Of a DNA stretch of 64,000 nt, positions 23,701 to 36,010 are shown piece after piece (the first letter of the stretch is position 1; the number at the start of each line of letters is the position of its first letter). The stretch is from Pseudoscleropodium purum. Its lineage: Eukaryota > Streptophyta > Bryopsida > Hypnales > Brachytheciaceae. Position numbers and translations under genes: made by a program. The notes under the pieces were generated by a model that was not told the origin of the DNA, searched no databases, and saw nothing but the letters and a program-made list of their open reading frames with translations. Location: contig OZ017799.1 in assembly GCA_963969395.1 (NCBI GenBank), positions 1,552,501-1,616,500 on the forward strand, read 5' to 3'.

Positions 23701-25073
23701 ACTATAATGGTTAAGTAAAAATTTATTTTAAAATTTTAAAATATGAAAACACTATAGGATGGTAGATTGATTATAATGGATAGTGAAAAAAATTACACAA
23801 CAAAAAGGTATTAATATTGGAGGCTCAAGAATTTTGTAAAAAGTTGTACAAATGTATTCCAAGACAAGAACAATTCAAATAAGAATTGGGAATCATAGCA
23901 TGAAGAGACCTCCTGAAAAATGATGGCATCATTAGTGTTATCTATCTATATAGAGCCAAAAATAAGTCTAATATCTTTGATTATCAAATCACTCGCAAAC
24001 ATAGTGGGATTGGTGGATGAGGAGAGCGTTGGGTTTATAATTCAAAAGTTATAGCGTTAGACACAAACCAGTTTTTCAAAATGCTATGCAAAATGGCAAG
24101 TGTTTTTTGCAACAACCCCATGGAGAAATTAACCCCTAAAGGACCAATTGACATTTTTTAACGACATAGCAATTTGGAGTGTGTTATTGCTTGTGCAAAA
24201 CTCACCTTTATTTTAAAGTTTCACAAAAGATGTTGTCAACAAATAACTTTGATGAGAAAAAAATCATTTCATTTGAGCAAAGAGATATAAAGTTATTGTA
24301 CCATTTATGGTTTCTTTCTTAGATTGGGCACATTGGGCAATGTAGTTTGCATTGCCTTATTTTTTTTAGAAAACTTTCATACAAGTTAGGGCAAGTAGTA
24401 GGTAGCCTTTGACTTTCTTACAAAACTAGATGATATTGGATATTTTAACAATTAATAGTGGCCAAATAATTGCAACTAGATATTCTTTCAAGTTTTAGTG
24501 AATGTCCTATTGAAAATAACACACAATTTTTTTTAATTAAAAAAATTCTTATTGCAAAGTATATGGCAAAGTATGTTATTACCATTTTGATTTCAAAAAA
24601 AACTTTGGTGAGAGATATATAACTCCATAATTTTGGCTTTGTAAGTCAATTTTTACATACTTCATTGTGCAGTTCATTTTTTTGCTATATGATCAACAAT
24701 TTGAAACACTTAGAAATTTCTAGGAAATATAGGTAACTTGCTTTGCACTAACAATTCCAAAAAATACAAGCCATACAAACAATTCCTCATGTAGTTATTA
24801 CCATTTGATCTTTGAAGTACAACTTTGAATTTTGAGGGTCCAAAAAATTACATTTCATAACTTTAAATTTTATAATCTCGTAAACCATAGATTGTTTCTT
24901 GCTACAAATTTTAGGGCAAGTGGTGGTTGTAGATGAGTGCCAAATTATATTGTAGGAATTCCAAAAAGGGTCTTCAAATTTTGGCTATGTCTCAGTTTCA
25001 CTACAAGTTCTATTCTTGATCCAAATTGTTCACGAGTTATTATCAAATAAAAATTAATTTAATTTATTTTTTT

Positions 25074-25078
<5 letters not shown>
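23701..25078. other. AT-rich DNA with an orphan R1 terminus
   Basis: A perfect R1 left end (TTAACCCCTAAAGG) sits at 24129-24142 and runs into weakly R1-like DNA, but no matching right end was found. No gene seen. Confidence 0.5.

Positions 25079-25119
<41 letters not shown>
25079..25119. repeat. (AT)n microsatellite, about 20 units
   Basis: An uninterrupted run of alternating T and A. Confidence 0.95.
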
Positions 25120-25123
<4 letters not shown>

Positions 25124-26980
25124 CACAATTTGAGGCTCTTTCTAAAAATCAATCCAAAAAAATTCAATGCTTATTTATTCAAGTTATAACATCTTAGATT
25201 CTTAGACATGAATGAATATATTATTTAGCAATAGAGAGCTACTTTAATTTTTTTAACATATAAAAATTTAGGAGGTATTAGTTCAATATCATTTGAATAA
25301 TGCCTTAGTGGCCATTCTAGAGTCTCTAGAGTTTATGATTAGATTCTTCACTAAAATTATTGTATTCCATTTTTATATTTATGCATAGTATGTAATAATA
25401 ACCATTCATAAATTAAATCTATTTTTACAAAATATGGTTCTTTCTAAATCGAATTTTTAGGATAATTTAGATATGAGAATATAGAATCTTAAATCCACTA
25501 AGGTAATTTTCTATATTTTTTATTCATTTACTTATAAATTTTTTATATTAATAGAACTTGAATTCTTCATGCAATTTTTTTTACAAATAATCAAGACAAA
25601 AATACTTAAAGATTCAATATATTCTAAACTATAGTTCTAAAGTCTAAAGTAATCATATAAAAACTTCACAAAACACATTTTTTCTTCAATCATTGATAAT
25701 GCCAAAAATGCCTTATTAATCCTATTGGTCTTATTGAAATGAATAGTCTAGTCATATAAAAATGTTAAAAACTAAAATACTATATATATTTATAGTAAAT
25801 AAAATTCTTTGAAGATAAGACATTACAATAATATTGACAATAGATTATTAGATATTTTGATATAGCAAGTAAATAAAGCAAAGAGATGTGAGAAAGGAAA
25901 GGAAAGCAGTGATGGCAAAAATGTTTTTATATTTTCTATAACATTGACTTACTACAATTATAGAATTCTCACTAAAATTATATTAGATAACTTGAATGAA
26001 AAATTCAATTTTGGAAAACAATATATCCTTTTGTTTATTATTCCATGAATAATAGCATTGCTAATGGTCAAATAAATTTATTTGAAAACCAAGTCTTTGA
26101 ATAATATGAATTTTAAATATGACTTCAATAAGTATCAAATATTTTTTGATTGAATTTCAAAAACCTAAATGAATTTTTAAAACCTTCCTAAATCCAACTA
26201 TACAAATTAAACTAATAATTTGTCTTCAACAATTTTCATAATCTTCTAGTATGTATTATTTTGACAACCAAAATCTTCATTCAAAATACCTTGTAGTTAA
26301 GCTTATAAGGTATAAAGGAGTACTATGGTGAAGTGGGATCACTCACATTAATAGAAAACAATATTCGAATCAATATCCTATGTTGATTTAGTTGGCTTGA
26401 TTTGGACAATTTGAAATAGAATAGTTTTCACTTGATTTGGATATGTTTTATAACTTTTGTTGCTTTACATGATTTGATTTGAACCTCTTTGTTACTAAAC
26501 AAGTATCAAGATTTAGCCCTAGTCACTTGCTTTCTAACTATTGTCCATAACATAAAACGTTTTAAATATTGCATATAATGATTAAGTCAAACAAAGATTG
26601 TCCAAATACACTATTATGAGAACTTGTAATCTTATGAAATTTCTCATATTTTCATATACTACTATATGCTTTTAATTCAATAGAAGAAAATATGCATCAT
26701 TAAACAAGATTGATAATATAACTTAGATGTAGATATAATCAATCTTGCAAGTACAAGGTTGTCGCCAAAATTCTACCTAATTCCTTAGTGTGTAGACCTT
26801 GACAAAGAAGACATCAATAGTTTAAAGCACAATAAGAAACCATATTTACAATTGATGTAAATGTACATCACAATCACCTTATCACATGTATGTTGTAGAA
26901 TGCATAATAAATATAAATGAAAATCATGACTAAAACTTTCCTTTGTCATGCACAATACATATTTAACTTCTAACTTACTA
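25120..26980. other. AT-rich intergenic DNA, no gene seen
   Basis: Very AT-rich, no ORF with coding character and no repeat boundary that I could place. It includes the region downstream of the CH-domain gene. Confidence 0.45.
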
Positions 26981-29900
26981 TCATTTAAGAAATATTTCCA
27001 ACTCTCGACGCATAGCCTGCAATAGTGGTTCAACATTTCTTGTTAGTTCAAATGCATTTTTTTAGAAAACCAATATTAAAACCATTGTTCAATAATGAAC
27101 AAAATCTCCACTAAATTTGTCTATATATTCATCAATGCTTTATTTCTAAGAACAAAAAGATTTTGTGCATGTGGTGAGATGATAAATATAAAGCCTATTG
27201 TAAAGTATACAAGACATTGTGATTGATATAAATTATATTTCTAGTAGTACATGACCTCAACGTGTTGTCTATCAGCCTCATGCTTTACTTCAAGGATTTG
27301 CAACTCAGAGAGTTGGTGATGGTTTTTCTCTAGAATAGGTGGATTTTCAATCTCAACTTTTTTCACCTTGGGTTTTGGTACTGTCGCTGCGAATTCAAGG
27401 GCCTGCTATCAAATAGTTTGACTAAATATAAACATAAAACTAGAATAATTCCAACTACGACAATTCAATATGTACTTGAACCCTATGTTTGTATATTTTT
27501 CCCTTATTTATGTAACTTTTGATGGAATAATTACTTTGGAAATTCAATATCCTAGACTAATCAATCTAAATTCTATGAAGTCTCACCATGCATAAATCCT
27601 CTTATAGGGTTTTCTAACAATTAATCTAGAAAACATTTTAAAAAACTCATGGTTTGAAAAGTTTGTGAAGTTGCCTATAGATAAACTACTTGTCTTACAT
27701 AATATGTAAGAAGAAAAAAATATTGACCTTGATATTGAAAAGTTTTTGTATATTATAAATAAAATACAATGGAGTTATATTTACAAGTTATGAATTATTT
27801 CTAAGTACATACACTTTTCATGATTTTGAAGTAACTCTCGCATATCTTAGCCTTTCTATGGTATATCCTAGCCTTTTTGAATATTAAGTTTTTGAAAAAT
27901 CTAGCCTTTTATTATTAACCTTGCTATTTTTTCATCAATATATACAATAGATTTTATTTTAATTTTCTACATCTATGTCAAACAAGTATTTTTCATTGGG
28001 ACAACACAATGTTACAAACATTGATTTTTATAAACATTTTTATTTTCTCAATAGTGAAAGTAGGGCATACAACCTATTGCATCTCCAAGATATGGTTTAT
28101 TGTTTCTAAGAAATATTAATAAAGAATAAAAATAACTTTTAAATGCAAAAATATTGAGCAAATCATACCTTTTGACGCTTTGACAGTAGTGGAGTTTTGA
28201 TCTTCTTTAGCACAATCATCTGCAATCCAAAAATTAGCCCAAATTATAATGGATAGGTTCTAATTTTAATATATAAAAATAAAAAAATAATTACAAAGAT
28301 TCTTGTGCCTACAATTAGGGACCCAAATGAAAAGCACAAATAATATCATAGTTTGAAAGAATAATAACAGCACATCCATTTCTAAAATTGCTTGCAAAAT
28401 AGTTGATATGCCAAACAAGTATGTGCATTAAAAAAAATGATAAATAATTGCCTGAGCTGTATTACAAGTGCGAACAATTCGGCTAAATTCCTTCATTCGC
28501 TCTAGCTTCTCCCTCTAAATACATCACAAATTGTAATTGTTGCTTTTAAAAAATATGAATTGCCATCTAATATACACTCATTTAAAATATTTAGCTTCAC
28601 AAGTGTCTATATTGATTTGTGACATAACCTTTTCACCCAATTCCTCATCTTCAAAATTAGGTCCAAGCTTTCCAAGGTGGGCACAAGAAGCTCTTAGTTG
28701 CCTTCTATAATCATTTATTGTATATTTTTTAAAATTTCTCTGCAACATTAAACAACCCCACCCATAATATTTTAAGTATTCCATGCTATAAGCTCAAAGA
28801 AATATTATACACCCAAAAGAAATTGTCATTACTTTCAAATATCTAAGAGCTAACAATTTTAAATTATTTAAGATGAATTAGAAAATCAATTATTTGTTTT
28901 AATATAAGAAGTACCTGTCTATGAGGGTTGCGGAAGGCTAGAGCAACATCTAAAGTTGTTTTGACACCAAATTTAACTGCTTCATTATGATCCACCATCA
29001 ATAACTTTTGCTCACAATTAGAATTTTTACCAATCTCTCGTTGCCTTGCTCGTTCTATAGCGGATAAACATACAAAGTCATGATCCTTTTCTTGGTTTTC
29101 ATCTCTAAAGTGTATCCTTCCAAGTGAAGAATTATCTCTCTTGACCTTGATTTGGTTGCATTCACCATCAATGCCAAAATGCACATTGGATTGGAGAGGT
29201 AATAATACTCCTAAGCCATTGTCATCTTCTAGAATTTGTTGTGAGGCTTCTCTTTGAATTGAATAGAATGAGTCCTTCACTCTAATAAAGTGTTGGCAAC
29301 CACGGTTGAAACATGGAGGTCCATCATAATTTCCTTGTTTACTACAAGTACACATTAAAGAATTTCTCTCTACATTTGCATATACTGCAGAAGTGGTTGT
29401 ATTGGTCAAGTTGGAAAACTCAATTTCATTGCATTCAATATTTGGTGCTTTAAAAGACCTTGTAGAATCTGGTGTTATTGAATTCATTTCTAATTCTGAT
29501 TTAACCTTCAGAATATCTTGTCGTTGTTCTATCTCTTTTTTGGCCTCTACTTCCCCTGGTTTACATCTTGAAAATTGTATAGGAATCAATCAGTTTCTCA
29601 TTTTCATGACAATCAAAGTTTTGCATGTTTAACTTGCTTATAGAGAAGTTTTCAAGCACTTGCTAACTTTGGGAGGATTTTCAATTGATTATACTATACC
29701 AATATATGCCTATGCAATAATAGTACAAACATGAATTGAGTCACTTTGTGCTTTAGGTTCTATACTTGATGGATTAGTCCATATTTGTATTCAATACATT
29801 ATATTCATGAAATGTTGCACTATTGTATGTGTATATTAGACAATTGTGAACTTAAATTAGTTGCAAGAGGTAGTTGAAGATTTTCACCTTTTCATTGTGA

Positions 29901-31178
29901 GAAATTTGTACATGCGCTCAAGAAGAAGGCCAGCACCATCTGGAGTTTGACAACTAATGATTGTCTCAATTTCATCTTTCATAACTACAAATGACCGTTT
30001 CTGCAACCCTTGGAGCAATCCTACACTAATGTCATGTTTTTACTTCAAGTTTTCATAAATAGGATTATGAGTGGGTAGATTTCATTCTAAAATTTTCATC
30101 TATTACATAACTTTCTTCTTTTCCTTTATGAATTTTTTTAGAAAATTTTAGAAGTACATTCCAAAATTATATAACAAGGAGGTATTTGCAAGTTTTGCAT
30201 CGCTAGATTAATTCCTTTGCAAAAATTCATTGTTGACCTTGCCATTTGGCAAGTTATAAACAAGTGATATAAGTTATGATGTGCACAAAATACAAAATTG
30301 ATTACATTCAACTATTCACACCCATCTTTGCAATGTCAATCATTTCTACAAAAAAGAGCACAGACACCTTGAAGAACTTTTGAAGTTGAGTCCAATTATC
30401 CCTTTTCTTTTCCATCTTGATTCCATAATCAAAAGAATGCATTTGGATGTCATGTGGAAAATATCTTGAAAAAATTTCCGCCACCAAAAATCCGTTTGAA
30501 AAATCCCTGCAAATTAGAATTTAAAAAACATTAAACTTTCTATCACAAAATCAAGTTTTCTTTTTTGAATTCTGGATTATAAAAATAATGGGACAAAGTT
30601 GGGTTGCAAAGTTTCTATAATTTGTTGCCTTTATTATGTCACAAAGAAGCAAGATGGTTGAGACTTGAAAGAAGCCATAAGCACTTTAAAACCAAGAGAC
30701 TATCTATAAAGAAATGTGCAAACTTAAAAAGAAATGGCCTCTATAATTAACCTTACATTGCACAAGCCAAAAACATTATGGTTGGTATTGTCAAGTGCAC
30801 TCATTCAAAATATTGAAGACTTAGAGATTTAGTTTCCATATGCAAACCACATGCCCAATGATCCATTGTATGGTATATGAATTTTCCTTATATAAATTAT
30901 ACCTACAATAATTGCATCACCAATGGTATATTCAAAAGAATCATAAATTGCAATCATTTCTCAAAGAAATGATTCTAATTAAAACAATTGAGGCTTGCAG
31001 GAAAATTATTAAATCAATTCAATACCCCCAAATTGATTTGCAATTCCTAAATTGTTTAGATTCAAGAACAAATAATTATCCTAAAAATTTACCTCTTTAT
31101 GTTTTTAATTGGAAATGAAAGATTTAGGGCCACCACCCAACATAAGACATCACGTCGTACACCTGTGTTTCCGCCCAT
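26981..31178 (-). CDS. CH-domain protein of the SPEF1/SPATA4 type, probable flagellar (sperm) protein, nine exons
   Basis: Exons (minus strand): 31093-31178, 30368-30506, 29888-30000, 28915-29566, 28629-28739, 28452-28514, 28169-28219, 27256-27402, 26981-27016. Phases match at all eight junctions, giving 465 residues from ATG to TGA. Residues 1-113 form a SPEF1/SPATA4-type calponin-homology domain (exon 1 [17 protein letters not shown], exon 2 [16 protein letters not shown] and [10 protein letters not shown], exon 3 [11 protein letters not shown]); such proteins bind axonemal microtubules. Residues 114-330 are polar with a Cys-rich patch. Residues 331-410 carry [37 protein letters not shown] and QKALEFA with PKPK, a pattern I associate with JHY-like ciliary proteins. 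The C-terminus is coiled-coil-like. Intron 6 would use a GC donor (CAG|GCAATT). Exon 8 could alternatively run to a TAG at 27241. Exons are AT-rich compared with the other genes here. No complete exon chain is obvious from single ORFs. Confidence 0.78.
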
Positions 31179-32379
31179 TATTTTACTCAATTGTCCAAAA
31201 TCATCAATTTTCTTTGTACTCTATCCTCATTACAACCCTAAAGTTGTTTTTTGGTTGTACACCTAGACACAAATGACCAAATAACAACAAACTATTTGTC
31301 TTAGTGTGTGGAACTTGAACAACCAACTTTGAACAAAACGCAACCACCATCAAAAAATGCAATATTACTTCTATTTCCATCTTTCTTAGATCTTGAGCAT
31401 AAAATATAATTGTAAAAGATGTAGTTGGAATGACATGAATAAAATATTGCTCTATGTTGAGTTGTGAAAACCATTCCTAATATGGACTTAACAATACACC
31501 GTATATAATGGTAAATACATGATAGAATCTATGAATTTGATGACATGATTGATGTCCCAATGATAATTTTAATTTAATTTAAAATCAAATAATTAGATAA
31601 TGATTATTTTTGCGCGCAAAGAATGGGATCATATTTATTTAGCCTCGAGATGTGACACATGGATTCAAAATCACATTTTGAATCCATGTGAAGGATAGTA
31701 TCAAAATTACTTAGCTAAGTTTGTATAAAATGACATTGACACAATTACTAAAGATGCACATAAAAGCATAAAAGTCATTCATTTGAGGATGTGAAGGATT
31801 GTCCTTGACGATGTTATTGATGCCTTCTCATGAACTCAAAGAGATTACTCCTTGTAATTTAAAATATACACTTGAATTAAGAGGATATTTGATGTAGGAC
31901 TATTTACCTTAATTATTCTATTTAAGATGGATGTATTTTTACATAAAAAACTATAAAGGGCATAATCTAGAAATTTATTCATGCGGGTTTTCAAATGGGA
32001 CTATCTTGCATATAAAATTTAAGTGTCCAATTGACCAAATGGTAGTTTTTAATATGTGAAGGTCAATTATGTACTTGCACCATAGACTTTGAATTAAAAA
32101 AATTTTATGTTGAAGAATTAAGTTGAAATTATAGAATTTAAAAAAAAATGCACTTGATTTTCATTCTTTAAAAAATTGTTAAATAGAAGTAGGTCCAACA
32201 TTGAATCAAAAACTAAATCATTATTAGCTCTTAGATGGAATTGAAACACAATAATCTTAATGGTGAGATTGTTTTAGCAAGCAAATATAACATTCTCAAG
32301 AAAAAAATTGTGAAAAATTGTGAAAATTGCATTTAGAAATGAATCCTACAAGTTATTTTTTCAAGAAGATGCTCATATT
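31179..32379. other. Upstream region of the CH-domain gene, AT-rich
   Basis: Presumed promoter and 5' UTR of the minus-strand gene starting at 31178. It contains a perfect hairpin at 31656-31690. No other gene seen. Confidence 0.45.
31656..31690. repeat. Perfect 16-bp stem hairpin with 3-nt loop
   Basis: CACATGGATTCAAAAT (31656-31671), loop CAC, then ATTTTGAATCCATGTG (31675-31690). It lies 478 bp upstream of the CH-domain gene start. It could be a recent snapback duplication or a regulatory palindrome; it is not followed by a T-run in a way that suggests a terminator. Confidence 0.85.
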
Positions 32380-32710
32380 GACCAAAAAACAAGATTGTCC
32401 TTAACTTTCTCATTATTAGTCCAAATAAAACGAATCAAAGCTTCACATATAGATAAAAATATAACATTTTAGGGGAAAAAATTAGACTTTATTTTGATTT
32501 TTTACGATTTTGTTTGGTGTTGCCCGCTGAGTTCAGTTTGAGGCTATTTGTGGTATAATTTTTGCTTATGGGCACCAATTGAAATAAAAATTATATTCTC
32601 ACATAGGTAATCAGTTTTTCTATCTTATGGGAAAGTTTCAAAAAATTTCATAAGAAATCAAGGTCACAAGAACTTGCCCAAAGTCCAATTTGTCCCCCAA
32701 GGGGACATAT
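32380..32710 (+). repeat. Dispersed repeat R4, copy 1
   Basis: Matches 54010-54340 in the same orientation. Landmarks: AGTCCAAATAA near the start, ATTGAAATAAAAATTATATTC, AAAGTTTCAAAAAATTTCAT, GCCCAAAGTCCAATTTGTCC. Non-coding. Confidence 0.55.
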
Positions 32711-34012
32711 GGGACTTTAAGGATTAAATAAAGTCCAAGTTGATGCAATTTTCCAAGTTGATAGATGAAGAAAAAATCACTTGAAACAAAAGTTCTCCAA
32801 ACTAGATAGACATAGAAGTATAGTTTTATTTCTACTTTAGAAACTACATTATTTTATTATTGAGCACAACTTTGACTATTCTGATTTTGGGGCAATCATA
32901 AAATAGAAACAAGGTTTTTAGTTATTATATTTTAAATTCTACCTTTGTAGTGTAATGAAGTCATTATAGTGATGACACATTTGACTTGTAGCTCAATAAT
33001 ATAGAATACTATTGTTACTACTACAACAATATTAGAACAATTCATATGAAATTAGCATCAAAATAACAGAAAAGGAGTGTATGTCCCAAATGGCATCATT
33101 TTAACCCTCTAACTAATGCCAAATTGACATTGAATTAATGCACATCAAAATGATGCTAAAATAGCACCACAATGATGTGAGGATGACAATGTTGACTTTA
33201 CATTAAAATGCTTTTAAGATAATTTGGTAAGATGAAAGTCATGAGAAAAATAACACTTTAGAAATTGGTCTCTATATTAGATTGTTGTCAAAAAGGCATC
33301 CAAATAATCTTGCCTAACTTTTGTAATGCATTCTTCATTATAGCCTTCTGGTATATATTATAAATTTTTTCTATATATAATTGTTATGTTATGCAATTAG
33401 GCCATTCTTTCAATCATGACATAATGATTTGGAATACAAACTGAGTAAGTAAATAGTCAGAAGAAAAGAAGAAAAATATAAAGCGTAATTAAAAACACAT
33501 TATTATAGTCCCAAAGTCCTTGTTAAGGTAGGCATTTGTGACCTCAATTTTTTATATGATGTCTTGAAACATTTTTGAAGATAAGAAAATTACATTTACT
33601 TTACAGAAATCTAATTCTTATTTCAACCAAGAGCAAAAGTAATTAAGTAATGCCACCCTAAATCCAAAAAATATTGAGGGGCAACACAAGAAAAAATTAT
33701 AAAAATTTGAATTTTTTTTCCTCAAATATTATATTTTTATCTACATGTGAAGATTTGATTCATTCTATTTAGACTAGTGATGAGAAAGTTATGGACAAAT
33801 TTGTTTTTTGGGCAATCTAAACATCTTTATGAAAAAATAACTTATTGAATCATTTTTGAATGAAATTTTTTCTATTTTAAATAAAATAAAATAAAAAGTT
33901 AAAATTTTCTTTTTAGAACAAATTCATTGTTGTAGTTATCATGTTTTAATTCCATCTTAGAGATATTAACAATTGTTTTTGTACAATCTAGTACTTCTAT
34001 TTAACAATTTTA
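32711..34012. other. AT-rich DNA, no gene seen
   Basis: Repeat-like DNA; 33.7-33.85 kb shares GACTAGTGATGAGAAAGTTA with 22.18 kb, so it belongs to the same repeat pool. No coding signal. Confidence 0.4.
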
Positions 34013-34960
34013 TTAACCTCTAAATGGTTTTGACTATGTTTTCACCAGAATTGCTTCCAAATTGCCATTTCTAGTACATACACCAAAATTTAGAAAATAA
34101 ACATTTTTAGAAATGTAACCATAGAATCTTGTAGTAAGCTTGTTTGAGAACATGTGGAAAAAATTTCAGAAATTTCCACTGTGTAGATTGCAAGATGATA
34201 GCATTTGAAGTGACAAATTTCCTTTTTTAGGCCCTACAAAAATCTGGGCAACTACACTTCAAAATGTCACATTTGTATGAAAAAATGTCCAAAATGGTTG
34301 CAACTCTTTGGATTCATTTTTCAAGTCAATTTGGCTACATGCTTGAAAAATTTCAGATCATTTGGAATCATACAACATATAGGAAAAATAATAGTATGTA
34401 AAAAGGAGTAGAGAATGATTCAAAATACTAAATTGTTAACAATTTATTTATGGAATTGAAAAATACCAATTACAATGGTTGTAATGTTGTATAAACAATC
34501 TACACCCATTTTTTTTTTTTTTTCCAAAAATATCGAAAATTGAGTTAAATAAAGAACTTCAAAGTTTGTCTTAGAGTAAAAATTCATTAACAACCCAAAA
34601 ACTCCCGCAAACTAAAATCCCTCATAACTTTTGACTTATTCATCAAAATGGAATGATTCAAAGCTTACCAAGTATATATAAATCTAAATGACCAATTTCA
34701 AATTTTCATTTCTTAAAAAATGATTTTTGAAGTAGTTTTTTTGCTGCCCAGGCTGCCCATTGAGCAATGAAAAGTACATATCATACCATAACTTTTAACC
34801 ATTTAATCAAAAGTTATAAAAATTGTTGAGCCTCAAAGCTACTCCTTGGGCACATGTTATATTAAAATTTCACTGAAAAATAAATAAAAACTCCATTCAT
34901 AGTGAGTTGCCCAAAATTTCTAAATTGCTAGAAAACGTTGTTTGGGCATTTAGGGGTTAA
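34013..34960 (-). mobile_element. TTAA-bounded element R1, copy B (inverted)
   Basis: 948 bp from TTAACCTCTAAATGG to CATTTAGGGGTTAA. The interior is the reverse complement of copies A and C: GTCACATTTGTATGAAAAAA at 34268 and TCACTGAAAAATAAATAAA near 34870. It contains a 15-16-nt poly(T) run near 34510. No coding capacity. Confidence 0.7.
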
Positions 34961-35439
34961 GGATGAAAATCAAGTGTGTTTTTTTTAATTTTTTTTTGCA
35001 ACCTTCAACTCAACTTTTCAACACAAAACGTTGAAAATCAAAATCAATAGTACACAAATTTTAAGTTGAGAAGATTCAGAGCCAAAAAATGTAGATGGTC
35101 AAGGTGCAAAAAACCCTATTTTTTCACTTTTAGTGCAAATATCTTGAAATGTACAATGTGGAAATTTCTGAAATTTCATCCATTTATTTTTATAATAGTT
35201 TAGTGCAAGATCTTGTGGTTAGATTTTTTTTTTTTAAATTCAATTTTTTTTCTCTTCATGATAAAAATGATAGTATTGAATGTTTCTTTTATGCAAAAAG
35301 GCCTTTGGATATTAGGGAATAATGACTCAATTTAGATTGAAAGTCATAAGACAACAAAACAAAGCTATAATTGTTGCAATAGCAATTGTAAATTAATCAA
35401 CTAAATTTGTGTCCTAATTTAGCTTGGAGATTACTATTG
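34961..35439. other. AT-rich DNA between R1 copy B and R3 copy 2
   Basis: AT-rich, with several poly(T) runs. No gene or defined element seen. Confidence 0.4.
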
Positions 35440-36010
35440 TAAGATATATACTTGGTTTTACCTCATGGTATCCTTCAAAATTTAGCAATCACTATCAACA
35501 ACATTGAATAGTTTCTGAGCTACATAAATTTATTAGTTGTAATTTATATGTAAATAATGAAATATTTTTATTTGTTGACTTGTTATGTGCACAATCATAA
35601 TATTCTTGAAATTTAAGGCAAGGGACCCTTGTTTTTTGTTAAATCAAGGTTCCTCTCATTGTAGAAAATCTTGAATGCAAGCTTGTCTATATATCATAAG
35701 CCACAAATTAATGTATTCTTATTACAATGATATTGTAAAAGCCCCCTTACCTCCCCATCTAAGAATGCTATGAAGAGCATTAAGCAATTTCAATCATTCT
35801 TTACAAAAGGACAACCCTTAGCTTCACACAATGGGAGAGAAATTGTCAATCAATGATTTGACAACTAAGACTCAACCAACAAAGGTGACTTTGGAAATTA
35901 AAGTAGGAGGTTAATACTAACATTAGGCTCTAGGAGCATTTTTGAACAGAGAGGCACATATTGCTTCAATGTACCAAAAGTCAACATATCAAGAAGTGGA
36001 TGCCTTTAGT
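35440..36010 (-). repeat. Dispersed repeat R3, copy 2 (inverted)
   Basis: Reverse-complement match to 19515-19880. Landmarks on the plus strand: TTTAGCAATCACTATCAACA, AAAGTAGGAGGTTA, TGTACCAAAAGTCAACATAT, AAGTGGATGCCTTTA. Diverged, non-coding. Confidence 0.6.

Noticed and set aside
27241..27255. Stop codon TAG at 27241 as the end of the CH-domain gene
   Set aside because: Possible, but a GTCATG donor at 27255 joins in frame to a coiled-coil-like exon at 26981-27016, which fits better. Kept as an alternative.
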